Below are positions 9,700 to 18,153 of a stretch of DNA of 64,000 nucleotides, in pieces. The translations under genes were made by a program, and so were the position numbers. Under the pieces are notes generated by a model. It made no database searches. It had not been told where the DNA came from and saw only the letters and a program-made list of their open reading frames with translations. The stretch's first letter is position 1. The number at the start of each line of letters is the position of its first letter. The DNA is taken from assembly GCA_902620425.1 (NCBI GenBank), contig CACNHX010000001.1:350903-414902 (forward strand), in the 5' to 3' direction. Source of the stretch: an uncultured Alphaproteobacteria bacterium (GTDB taxonomy: Bacteria; Pseudomonadota; Alphaproteobacteria; HIMB59; GCA-002718135).

Positions 9700-10680
9700 A
9701 TGAAAAAAATCTTTGCTGTCATTGCTTTATTTTTTGCTTTTGCATCTACTTCAGCAGTAGCAAAAAATGATTACAGCTGTGATAAGAAATTTATATTTTT
9801 TCCAGGTGGTCCTGAAGGTGGCCCATTTGGAACTATCGTTTACAATGGTGCAGTAGCTGCTGCTGAACACACTGGTTGTGAAGTAGATTACTACTGGTCA
9901 CAGTGGAACTCAGAAATCATGATTAAACAATTTAAAGAAGCTGTTGCTCTACAGCCTGATGGAATTGCAATCTATGGTTTTCCAGGAGACGCTGCAATGA
10001 GACCTATCATTCAAGAAGCAAGAGAAATGGGTATAGTAATTACTACTATGAATACACCTCTCCCTGATCTTGAAGCAGAATATAAAACTGAAGGATTTGG
10101 TTATGCAGGGGCAGATCTATTTGATGCTGGATTCAATCTAGGTAAAAAAGCTGTTGAAGTTTGTGGTCTACAAGCTGGAGATAAAGCATTTATCTGGGGT
10201 CTTGCAAGTATGCCAAATAGAGGAGAAAGAACTAAAGGTGCAATAGCTGGTGTTGAAGCAGCAGGTGTTGAGGTAGTTTATCAAGAAATTCCTGATAATG
10301 TAAACTCAGATGCATCTCAGGGAACTCCTATGTACGTCGCTACTTATAGTGCAAATCCTGATATCAAAATGGCTATTACAGATCATGGTGGATTAACTGC
10401 AAGTTTACCAACATATATGAAGGCTGCAGGTCATGGTACTGAAGAAGTATGTGGTGCTGGATTTGATTTATCAGCTCCAATTGTTGATGGAATTAATTCT
10501 GGATACATTGACGTTGTAATTGATCAACAACCATTTATCCAAGGATATATGCCAATTGTTCAGTTATTCCTTAGTACAAAATATGGAATGGCTGGATTAG
10601 CAATGGATACTGGTGCTGCATTTGTTACAGCTGATAACGTTGATGCTGTTGCTCCATTAGCAGCAGTACAAATCAGATAA
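9700..10680 (+). CDS. Sugar ABC transporter substrate-binding protein (ribose/periplasmic-binding type 1)
   Basis: Signal peptide MKKIFAVIALFFAFASTSAVA; GGAGG at 9691-9695 upstream of ATG at 9700 (ORF-track start 9676 looks too early). Confidence 0.85.
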   Translation: MKKIFAVIALFFAFASTSAVAKNDYSCDKKFIFFPGGPEGGPFGTIVYNGAVAAAEHTGCEVDYYWSQWNSEIMIKQFKEAVALQPDGIAIYGFPGDAAMRPIIQEAREMGIVITTMNTPLPDLEAEYKTEGFGYAGADLFDAGFNLGKKAVEVCGLQAGDKAFIWGLASMPNRGERTKGAIAGVEAAGVEVVYQEIPDNVNSDASQGTPMYVATYSANPDIKMAITDHGGLTASLPTYMKAAGHGTEEVCGAGFDLSAPIVDGINSGYIDVVIDQQPFIQGYMPIVQLFLSTKYGMAGLAMDTGAAFVTADNVDAVAPLAAVQIR

Positions 10681-10694
10681 ATTAAATATTATAG

Positions 10695-10717
10695 CCTGCC
10701 TTATTTTATAAGGCAGG
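10695..10717 (+). terminator. Intra-operon stem-loop between substrate-binding protein and ATPase genes (attenuating terminator-like)
   Basis: CCTGCCTTA-TTTTA-TAAGGCAGG perfect 9-bp stem followed by TTTATTTTTT. Confidence 0.7.
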
Positions 10718-10727
10718 TTTATTTTTT

Positions 10728-11495
10728 ATGGCTGAAGAACTCTTAAAATTACAAAATATTTACAAAAACTTTGGAAACGTAAAAGTTTTAAAAGATGTGA
10801 ATATCAAAATAAACAAAGGTGAAGTAGTAGCTTTAATCGGTGATAACGGAGCTGGAAAATCTACACTTATTAAAGTTATAACTGGAGTTCATAGTCCAAA
10901 CTCGGGAAAAGTTTTTTTTAAAGAAAAAGAAGTACAAATTAAATCAGTTGCTCAATCAAGAAAAATGGGGATTGAAGCAGTGTATCAAGAAAGAGCATTA
11001 TGTGATCAGCAAGAATTATACAGAAATATCTTTGCAGGAAGAGAAATTACAAATTCATTAGGTTTTTTGGATATTAAAAAACAAAGAAAAGAAGCAGAAA
11101 AAATTTTACGCGACTATATAGGCTTTACTTCAAAAGCTATAACAGTTGACTCTCAAGTAATGGGACTGTCTGGTGGTGAAAAACAAGGTGTAGCTTTCGG
11201 TAGATCATTGTATTTTAATTCTGATTTAATCGTATTAGATGAACCAACAATGGGATTATCGATACAAGAAACAGAAAAAGTTCTTAATTTTGTAAAAGGT
11301 TTAAAGAATGAAAACAAATCTGCAATATTTATCGATCATAATATAATACACGTATATGGTGCTGCAGATAGATTTATTATTTTAGATAGAGGTGAAGTTG
11401 TTGGGGAATTTAATAAAGAAGATATTTCAAGAGAAGAACTTGTTCAGAAAATGATTCAACTTCATGAATCAGGAAAAATAAAAGTGGAAGATTAA
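10728..11495 (+). CDS. Sugar ABC transporter ATP-binding protein
   Basis: Walker A GDNGAGKSTL, signature LSGGEKQGVAFGRSL, Walker B LIVLDEPTMGL. Confidence 0.92.
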   Translation: MAEELLKLQNIYKNFGNVKVLKDVNIKINKGEVVALIGDNGAGKSTLIKVITGVHSPNSGKVFFKEKEVQIKSVAQSRKMGIEAVYQERALCDQQELYRNIFAGREITNSLGFLDIKKQRKEAEKILRDYIGFTSKAITVDSQVMGLSGGEKQGVAFGRSLYFNSDLIVLDEPTMGLSIQETEKVLNFVKGLKNENKSAIFIDHNIIHVYGAADRFIILDRGEVVGEFNKEDISREELVQKMIQLHESGKIKVED

Positions 11496-12473
11496 ATGAA
11501 TAATTTATTAAATAGTTATTTTGTAAAAACTCACAAACTTGAAATTAGTATTACTATAATTGCTGTAGTACTATTCCTAATTTATTTTCTTGGCGCACCA
11601 CATGTATTTACAAGATTTCCTATTTATAGAGCTTTTATGCAATCAATGCCTTTTTTTGGAATTATTGCTATATCAGCAACATTTGTTGTTACACTTGGTG
11701 AAATTGATTTATCATTTCCATCTATAGTTGGAATTACATCTCTCATATTTGGAATTATAATGACATCGACTGATGGTAACTTTTTTATCGCATTTATTTT
11801 GGCAACTTCACTTGGAATGTTTGCTGGATTAGTAAATGGATTACTTGTTACTAAAATTGGTATACCTTCAATAGTTGCCACTATAGGTACATTATTTTTT
11901 TGGCGTGGATTAGTTAATGTAATTTCTCAAGGTAGCGGTATTGCAATCGTGGATGTAGCAGATGGAACATGGCACCATATGATATTTGTTGAAAAATTAT
12001 TTGGAAAAATTCCAATGCAATTTATTTGGTTCATTGTATTAACTGGATTGATGCAATGGGTTTATCGATACCATAAATTTGGAAATCATATCCACTTTGT
12101 AGGCGATAACAAAGCAAGCGCTCAAATGATGGGAATTAACGTTGATAATGTAAAAATTATTGCTTTTGTTCAACTAGGATTTTTCTCTGCATTAGCAGGA
12201 ATTTTTACAATGTATGAAATGTTATATTTCTGGCCTACACAAGGTGAAGGTTTGATGTTAACAACACTAGCAGCCGTCTTTGTTGGTGGCACTTCAGTCT
12301 TTGGTGGTAAAGGTACTATTTTTGGAACTTTTATTGGAGTATTAATTATTGGATCATTAGAATCAGGAATAGTTGCTTTAGGCTTATCTGGTTTTTATGT
12401 AAAATTTATTAACGGTCTAATGATTACAGTAGCCGTAACAGTCTACGCTCTAATACAAAGAAGAAAAAATTAA
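11496..12473 (+). CDS. Sugar ABC transporter permease (RbsC-type)
   Basis: Multi-spanning protein with GEIDLSFPSIVG and FVGGTSVFGGKGTIFGTFIG motifs. Confidence 0.9.
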   Translation: MNNLLNSYFVKTHKLEISITIIAVVLFLIYFLGAPHVFTRFPIYRAFMQSMPFFGIIAISATFVVTLGEIDLSFPSIVGITSLIFGIIMTSTDGNFFIAFILATSLGMFAGLVNGLLVTKIGIPSIVATIGTLFFWRGLVNVISQGSGIAIVDVADGTWHHMIFVEKLFGKIPMQFIWFIVLTGLMQWVYRYHKFGNHIHFVGDNKASAQMMGINVDNVKIIAFVQLGFFSALAGIFTMYEMLYFWPTQGEGLMLTTLAAVFVGGTSVFGGKGTIFGTFIGVLIIGSLESGIVALGLSGFYVKFINGLMITVAVTVYALIQRRKN

Positions 12474-13207
12474 TAAGTAGCTCTACCTCCACTCAAGTCA
12501 AAAGTTGATCCAGTGGTATAAGAATTTTCTTCAGAAGACATCCATGCAACTAAAGAAGCTAATTCTTCTACTAACACAAATCTATTTCTTGGAATTTTTG
12601 ATAACATATAATCAATATGTTCTTGTGTAATTTGATCAAAAATACGCGTCTTAGCAGGTGCAGGGGTAACACAATTAACTGAAATGTTATTTTCAGCCAA
12701 TTCTTTTCCTAAAGATTTGGTAAGTGCAATAACTCCGGCTTTTGCTGCACTATAAGGCATTGCATTAGGATTACCCTCCTTACCAGCTATCGAGGAAATA
12801 TTAACGATACGTCCATAATTATTTTTGATAAAATGAGGAACTATAGTTTTACAGCAATAAAATACTCCAGTTAGATCTATGTCTATAACTTTTTGCCATT
12901 CCTCAAGTGGATAATCCCATGTCTTAAAATTTGGTCCAGCTATTCCTGCATTATTTATTAAAATATCAATTTTGTTTTCATGAGTAAGACTTTCAGCAAA
13001 TGCATTCTCTACACTTTTATAATTTGAAACATCAACTTGAATTTTGTGAGTATTTTTTAGATCAACTTTATTTAAATATTCTGTATCTTTATCCCATATT
13101 AGTACTCTTGCACCTGACTCTATAAATCTTTTTGTAATTGCTAACCCAAAGCCTTGCGCTCCACCCGTTACAATTGCTACTCTATTTTCTAAATTAATTT
13201 TATTCAT
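12470..13207 (-). CDS. Short-chain dehydrogenase/reductase
   Basis: VTGGAQGFGLAI, NNAGIAGPN, YSAAKAGVIALTKSLGKELA motifs. Confidence 0.92.
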   Translation of the reverse strand: MNKINLENRVAIVTGGAQGFGLAITKRFIESGARVLIWDKDTEYLNKVDLKNTHKIQVDVSNYKSVENAFAESLTHENKIDILINNAGIAGPNFKTWDYPLEEWQKVIDIDLTGVFYCCKTIVPHFIKNNYGRIVNISSIAGKEGNPNAMPYSAAKAGVIALTKSLGKELAENNISVNCVTPAPAKTRIFDQITQEHIDYMLSKIPRNRFVLVEELASLVAWMSSEENSYTTGSTFDLSGGRATY

Positions 13208-13680
13208 TAAATTTGTTCTAAAATATATTCAGCTGAACTAACACGGTATTCACCATCATTTTCAATAAACTTGTTTATAATCATATTATTCTCAATGATC
13301 ATGGCAAACCTTTGACACCTAAAACCCATATAATTTTTTGTCTTATCAGATAGCAAATTAAAATATTTTGTAATCTCAGCATTTCCATCCGCAATTCCAT
13401 TGATTATTTCTCCGTTTGAATAACTCAATAACCAAGATTTCATCACATGCTCATCATTTACAGATAGACAGTAAATGCCATCAATATTTTTATTTATAAA
13501 TGAATTATATAATTTTATATAACCTGGAAGATGTTTCTCAGAACAAGTTGGTGTAAATGCTCCTGGCACACCAAATAGGATAATTTTTTTATTTATAAAT
13601 TCTTTTTTTAATGAAGATATTGATGAAACACCTTTTTTAATAATAGGTACTTTAAAATCATCAATATTCATGTTTATCAT
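13207..13680 (-). CDS. Peroxiredoxin (Prx5-like)
   Basis: GVPGAFTPTCSEKHLPGY peroxidatic Cys motif. Confidence 0.88.
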   Translation of the reverse strand: MINMNIDDFKVPIIKKGVSSISSLKKEFINKKIILFGVPGAFTPTCSEKHLPGYIKLYNSFINKNIDGIYCLSVNDEHVMKSWLLSYSNGEIINGIADGNAEITKYFNLLSDKTKNYMGFRCQRFAMIIENNMIINKFIENDGEYRVSSAEYILEQI

Positions 13681-15731
13681 TTAACTTTATTATATGTTTC
13701 AAATATTTTTTTCTCAGTCAATATTTCATTCATTACTATGCCTTCAGGAAACTTTGAAGAATAAAATGCATTAAAAGGTATGCCAAATTTATTGTATTTT
13801 TTTAAAAATTTATTTATTTTTTCATTTGGTTGTGTCCAATCAGCTTTTATCAATGTCACTTCTTGTAAATCAAAAAAATCTGAAACTGTTTTTGAATTTA
13901 AAACATTAATTTTATTAAACTTACAGGTAATGCACCAATCTGCTGTTATATCTAAAAAAACAATTTCATTATTTGCTATTATTTCAGGAATACTTTTGGA
14001 ATTAAAATCTAACCAATTATTACTTTTATAATTTTCTTCATTAATTTTTTGAAAAGAATTTAAATACGGAGTTAAAAAGAAAATAATTATTAAAGAAATA
14101 ATTAAGGGAGTTTGATAAATTCTAAATTTTAAAATTGCTGATATTAAGATCAATAAAACAGTAAATGTAGCTATAAAAAAATAATTGAAATAATTATTTA
14201 ATATACTTAAAAGCCAAACAATTGTTATGAATAATAAAATAGATAAAAAATATTTAAAATAAATCATCCATTTTCCAGATCGAGGTAAGAAGGAAATCAG
14301 ACCTGGAAAAAAAGCTATAATCAAATAAGGTAAACTCATTCCTATACCCATAAAACAGAATATTAAAAATAAATATGTTGTTGATTGAGTAAAAGCAGCC
14401 GTTACAGCTGTTCCTAAATAAGGTGCAGAACATGGTGTAGCAAGTAGTGTAGCAAAAAAACCATTAAAAAAATTCTTTGTATAAAAATTGTTTCCTGAAT
14501 TTAAAATTTTTGATGAAGATAAAAAACTTGGTAAATTTATTTGGAAAAGACCAAGAGTGTTCAAGAAAAACATTGATATAATTATCAAAATGAACATTAA
14601 AAAGTAGGGTTCTTGAAATTGCATACCCCATGATATTGAAATATTAATTTGTTTCAGGATAGCAAAAAATGCACCAAGTATTAGAAAAGAAGAGATAATA
14701 CCCAATACGGTTATAAAAAAACTACTTTTAATATTTTTATCCTCAGTATTAATTACAGATAATAATTTTAAGGATAATACTGGAAAAACACATGGCATAA
14801 GATTCAAAATAAACCCGCCTAATATTGAAATTAAGAGTAAGTATATAAGACTAGTTTTTATAGAGATATTTTTATCTATATTTTCAATTTCTACACTTTT
14901 TTCAACTTTAAAGCTGTGATTATTATCATAAAAAAATATTTCTATTGGAAATTTTTTTTCATTAAACTGATCGGCACTGTAATATAAAGAGGTATTCAAT
15001 TTTTGGAAATCGAGGGAATAATTATTTATTGGTTCTACAACAGGTAGTCCAAATGGTGTGTGAATAAAAATTTTTGGATCATCAAAAAAAGAGGTAGTTG
15101 ATATTTCTATGTCAAAAATAACACTATTGTTATTTTCAATAGCCTTGAATGAGAAATTAGAAATAGGTGTAAAATCAATATTATTATTTAATGTAGTAGA
15201 TAGAACTTTTTCAATTTCAAAAAAATAATCTGTATATTCACCATCTCCAGATGGTATATTTAGAAAAATATCTGCACTACCTGGAATGCAAACATCTTTA
15301 CAAACTAAATAATTAATATTTAAATTTAAATTTGTTTGTTTTTGATTATCTTCTAGATCTACAATCAAAGGAAAGATAACTTTATCTTTATATCCAATTG
15401 ATTTTAAACCTAGTATTTCAAATTCTATTGGCTCTGGCCATAGTATTTTTATATCTTTAACGTTCGAAGAATTATTCCATATAATTTTTTGAGGAAAACC
15501 TCCTCCTCCAGGAGATTTCCAATATGTTTTCCATTCATCTTCTAGTTCGTATTCTAATGCTAAAATTAATTGATTATTATTTGATGAAGTCATTGGTGAA
15601 ATCAATCTAACTTTTGATTTTTCACTAATTGCCCAATCTGAAGATAAGGAGTATCCAGCTGTACTAAATAGTCCAAGAGCAAATATTATTGCAATTTTTA
15701 ACAGATTTATAGCTTTTATTACCTTGTCCAT
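13677..15731 (-). CDS. DsbD/ScsB-type thiol:disulfide interchange protein with C-terminal thioredoxin-like domain
   Basis: Periplasmic N-terminal domain (VCKDVCIPGSADI), LNLMPCVFPVLSLK and ATPCSAPYLGTA membrane Cys motifs, DITADWCITCKFNK thioredoxin motif. Confidence 0.87.
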   Translation of the reverse strand: MDKVIKAINLLKIAIIFALGLFSTAGYSLSSDWAISEKSKVRLISPMTSSNNNQLILALEYELEDEWKTYWKSPGGGGFPQKIIWNNSSNVKDIKILWPEPIEFEILGLKSIGYKDKVIFPLIVDLEDNQKQTNLNLNINYLVCKDVCIPGSADIFLNIPSGDGEYTDYFFEIEKVLSTTLNNNIDFTPISNFSFKAIENNNSVIFDIEISTTSFFDDPKIFIHTPFGLPVVEPINNYSLDFQKLNTSLYYSADQFNEKKFPIEIFFYDNNHSFKVEKSVEIENIDKNISIKTSLIYLLLISILGGFILNLMPCVFPVLSLKLLSVINTEDKNIKSSFFITVLGIISSFLILGAFFAILKQINISISWGMQFQEPYFLMFILIIISMFFLNTLGLFQINLPSFLSSSKILNSGNNFYTKNFFNGFFATLLATPCSAPYLGTAVTAAFTQSTTYLFLIFCFMGIGMSLPYLIIAFFPGLISFLPRSGKWMIYFKYFLSILLFITIVWLLSILNNYFNYFFIATFTVLLILISAILKFRIYQTPLIISLIIIFFLTPYLNSFQKINEENYKSNNWLDFNSKSIPEIIANNEIVFLDITADWCITCKFNKINVLNSKTVSDFFDLQEVTLIKADWTQPNEKINKFLKKYNKFGIPFNAFYSSKFPEGIVMNEILTEKKIFETYNKVK

Positions 15732-15788
15732 ATAAAATAAATCAATACAATATTGAAAAATATAAATTAACGCGAATATATATACTAT

Positions 15789-16340
15789 ATGAATTTAACT
15801 GGTCAGTTCTTAATTTCAATGCCTTCATTAGAAGATGATAGATTTGAAAAAACGGTAATTTATATGTGTGCTCACTCAAAAGATGGGGCTATGGGTATAA
15901 TAATCAACAAAAAAATTGATTATGATCTTTACCCAGATTTGCTTGAACAATTAGGTATAGATAAGCCATTAGAAGATAAGAAACTTTATATCCGCTATGG
16001 TGGTCCTGTCGAAAGTGGCAGGGGATTTGTTTTACATTCTGACGAAGTTATTCAAAAAGAAACCCTAACAATAGATAAAGGGGTGGCGTTAACTAGTACT
16101 TCAGAGTTTTTTGAAGACCTTTCTAAAGGTAATGGTCCAAAGAATAGTATTCTAGCTCTTGGATATGCAGGATGGGGTCCAGGACAAATTGAAAAGGAAT
16201 TAGCGTCAAATAGTTGGATGACGCTAAAAACAAATAGTGATTTTATTTTTGATGAAAAAGTTAACAATAAATGGAATGATGCATTTAATTTATTGGGGAT
16301 AGATGCAAGTAAACTTTCAATATTTTCAGGTAGTTGTTAA
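15789..16340 (+). CDS. YqgE/AlgH family protein
   Basis: LTGQFLISMPSLEDDRFEKTVIYMCAHSKDGAMGIIINKK and YGGPVESGRGFVLHS motifs. Confidence 0.92.
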   Translation: MNLTGQFLISMPSLEDDRFEKTVIYMCAHSKDGAMGIIINKKIDYDLYPDLLEQLGIDKPLEDKKLYIRYGGPVESGRGFVLHSDEVIQKETLTIDKGVALTSTSEFFEDLSKGNGPKNSILALGYAGWGPGQIEKELASNSWMTLKTNSDFIFDEKVNNKWNDAFNLLGIDASKLSIFSGSC

Positions 16341-16532
16341 TTATAGAATAATATCAAAAACCCTTTCCTTATCTTTTTCTGAAACTTTTTTTATTTTAAA
16401 CTTTGTAGTTTTTACAAGTTTAATACCTTTATTGGTAACAAATGATTTCATTTTTATTACCTCTTTTTCAGGCATTTTTCTTTCATATTTTAAAATATGC
16501 TTCTTTCCATTAATCATAAATGCTGTCTTCAT
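16341..16532 (-). CDS. Small basic hypothetical protein (63 aa)
   Basis: Strong SD (AAAGGAGAT) 7 nt before ATG; stop directly abuts yqgE stop; downstream of amt1. Confidence 0.55.
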   Translation of the reverse strand: MKTAFMINGKKHILKYERKMPEKEVIKMKSFVTNKGIKLVKTTKFKIKKVSEKDKERVFDIIL

Positions 16533-16550
16533 GTTTTATCTCCTTTATTT

Positions 16551-16585
16551 TAAGAGAGGTATGATTACCTCTCTTAATTTTTTTT
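16551..16585 (+). terminator. Intrinsic terminator-like hairpin
   Basis: TAAGAGAGGTA-TGAT-TACCTCTCTTA perfect 11-bp stem, then a T8 tract on the + strand. Confidence 0.7.
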
Positions 16586-16590
16586 AAGTA

Positions 16591-17877
16591 CTAGTCTCTA
16601 ATTGAATAAGCTACTACTCCAACCTCGGCTTTATCAGTGCCAAGTTTTTCAGCTTCTTCACTAATTCTTAATCCCATAATATTTTTAATTAGATATATTA
16701 CAATATATGAGAAAACAAAAACAAAGATACACACTGAAGCAACACCCAATAATTGAATTGAGTATGATGCATCAGGATTAGTTAGAGGGACAACTAATGT
16801 TCCCCAAATACCTGCAAACATATGTACAGGTATTGCGCCAACAACATCATCTAGTTTTAATGAGTTTAAGAAGTTAGTTCCATAATACATTATTACTCCA
16901 CCAACTGCTCCAATTCCAATTGCAAGCAATGGACTAGGCATCAATGGCTCAGCTGTTATTGAAACTAAACCTGCAAGAGCTCCATTAAGCATCATAACAA
17001 TATCAGTTTTGCCACCAATCAATCTTGTTATTGCGGCACCAGCCATACATCCACCACAAGCTGCAAGTTGAGTATTCATGAAAATTTTTGACATTGCTGT
17101 TGCATCTTCATAAGAACCTAATGCAAGTTGGGATCCACCATTAAAGCCATACCACCCCATCCATAAAATAAATGTTCCTAATGTAACTAAAGGAATGGAC
17201 GATGGAGCAAATGGGGCCATATTAGCTGGTTCTCCACTCACACTGAATCTTCCAAGTCTTGGACCTAAAAGAATTACTCCTGCTAAAGCTGCAGAACCAC
17301 CACAAGCGTGAACTAATGTCGACCCGGCGAAATCTGCAAATCCTAGGGCGTCTAACCATCCTCCACCCCATTCCCAACCCATTTGAATTGGATAAATTAC
17401 TCCTCCAAGTACCGCTGCAAATGTAAAGAAAGGCCAAATTTTTATTCGCTCTGCTACAGCACCTGATACAATAGACACAGTAGCACAAACAAATAAAGCT
17501 TGAAAAAACCAGTCCGAAGCATCTGAGTAACCTGTTTCCATAGAAGTATTATCAGTCCATATGGATGGTGTACCAACATAGCCTCCTTCAGGGACAGAAT
17601 ATCCAAGATTGTATCCAATTAAATAGAAAACAATTGAAACTATTGCGAATTTTCCAATATTTTTAGCAGCTATAGTTGATACACTTCTGGTGGTAACAAG
17701 TCCTGATTCTAAAAATAGAAATCCTGCAGCCATCCACATGACTAAGAACCCACAAACTAAAAAAGAAAATGTATTAAATATATATGCTACTTCTGCATCA
17801 ACCTCTGCTCTCACAGAAGAACTTAGCAACAAAATAAAAGAGAGAATTGTAAAAAGACTAAAAAATTTTTTATACAT
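16591..17877 (-). CDS. amt: Ammonium transporter (Amt family)
   Basis: VMWMAAGFLFLESGL, GSTLVHACGGSAALAG, GWYGFNGGSQLA, GAIPVHMFAGIWGT motifs; GGAG SD favours ATG at 17877 over the ORF-track start 17889. Confidence 0.93.
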   Translation of the reverse strand: MYKKFFSLFTILSFILLLSSSVRAEVDAEVAYIFNTFSFLVCGFLVMWMAAGFLFLESGLVTTRSVSTIAAKNIGKFAIVSIVFYLIGYNLGYSVPEGGYVGTPSIWTDNTSMETGYSDASDWFFQALFVCATVSIVSGAVAERIKIWPFFTFAAVLGGVIYPIQMGWEWGGGWLDALGFADFAGSTLVHACGGSAALAGVILLGPRLGRFSVSGEPANMAPFAPSSIPLVTLGTFILWMGWYGFNGGSQLALGSYEDATAMSKIFMNTQLAACGGCMAGAAITRLIGGKTDIVMMLNGALAGLVSITAEPLMPSPLLAIGIGAVGGVIMYYGTNFLNSLKLDDVVGAIPVHMFAGIWGTLVVPLTNPDASYSIQLLGVASVCIFVFVFSYIVIYLIKNIMGLRISEEAEKLGTDKAEVGVVAYSIRD

Positions 17878-17966
17878 TATTAACTCCATATAAAATTATA
17901 GACACATAACTAACCTTTAGTTACGCATTGCATCATGCTTAGCTATGGAAATTAATTACTAAGATC

Positions 17967-18017
17967 CGCGTTCCTTCGGGTACACCTACTTCCGATTTGC
18001 ATGCTGCAAATTGAACG
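17967..18017 (-). ncRNA. Glutamine riboswitch aptamer (glnA RNA motif), promoter-distal copy of tandem pair before amt1
   Basis: Minus strand CGUUCA-AUUUGCAGCAUGCAAAU-CGGAAGUA-GGUGUACC-CGAAGGAACGCG: P1 CGUUC/GAACG, P2 AUUUGCA/UGCAAAU, conserved CGGAAGUA and GAAGGAACG, P3 GGU/ACC. Confidence 0.88.
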
Positions 18018-18034
18018 ATTTTATAACTTTGCAT

Positions 18035-18085
18035 GCGTTCCTTCGACTTTCGTCTACTTCCGTCACTCTAAAGGAGTGATGAACG
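18035..18085 (-). ncRNA. Glutamine riboswitch aptamer (glnA RNA motif), promoter-proximal copy of tandem pair before amt1
   Basis: Minus strand CGUUCA-UCACUCCUUUAGAGUGA-CGGAAGUA-GACGAAAGUC-GAAGGAACGC. Confidence 0.88.
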
Positions 18086-18093
18086 TGATTTGA

Positions 18094-18121
18094 CTTATAA
18101 CTATAATTCGGAAAGTATCAA
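18094..18121 (-). promoter_or_regulatory. Candidate sigma70-type promoter for the amt1 riboswitch transcript
   Basis: TTGATA (18121-18116), 16-nt spacer, TATAAG (18099-18094), placing the likely start a few nt before the first aptamer. Confidence 0.5.
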
Positions 18122-18153
18122 TAAATAGTATTAAAATTAATTATTAAATCTGA

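Noticed and set aside
16303-16587. 94-aa + strand ORF overlapping the yqgE end
   Set aside because: Hydrophobic translation of AT-rich antisense sequence; overlaps yqgE, the 63-aa ORF and the terminator hairpin.
17878-17889. Upstream ATG for amt1 (MELI-MYKK)
   Set aside because: The GGAG there works as the SD for ATG 17877, which begins a normal signal/TM sequence.
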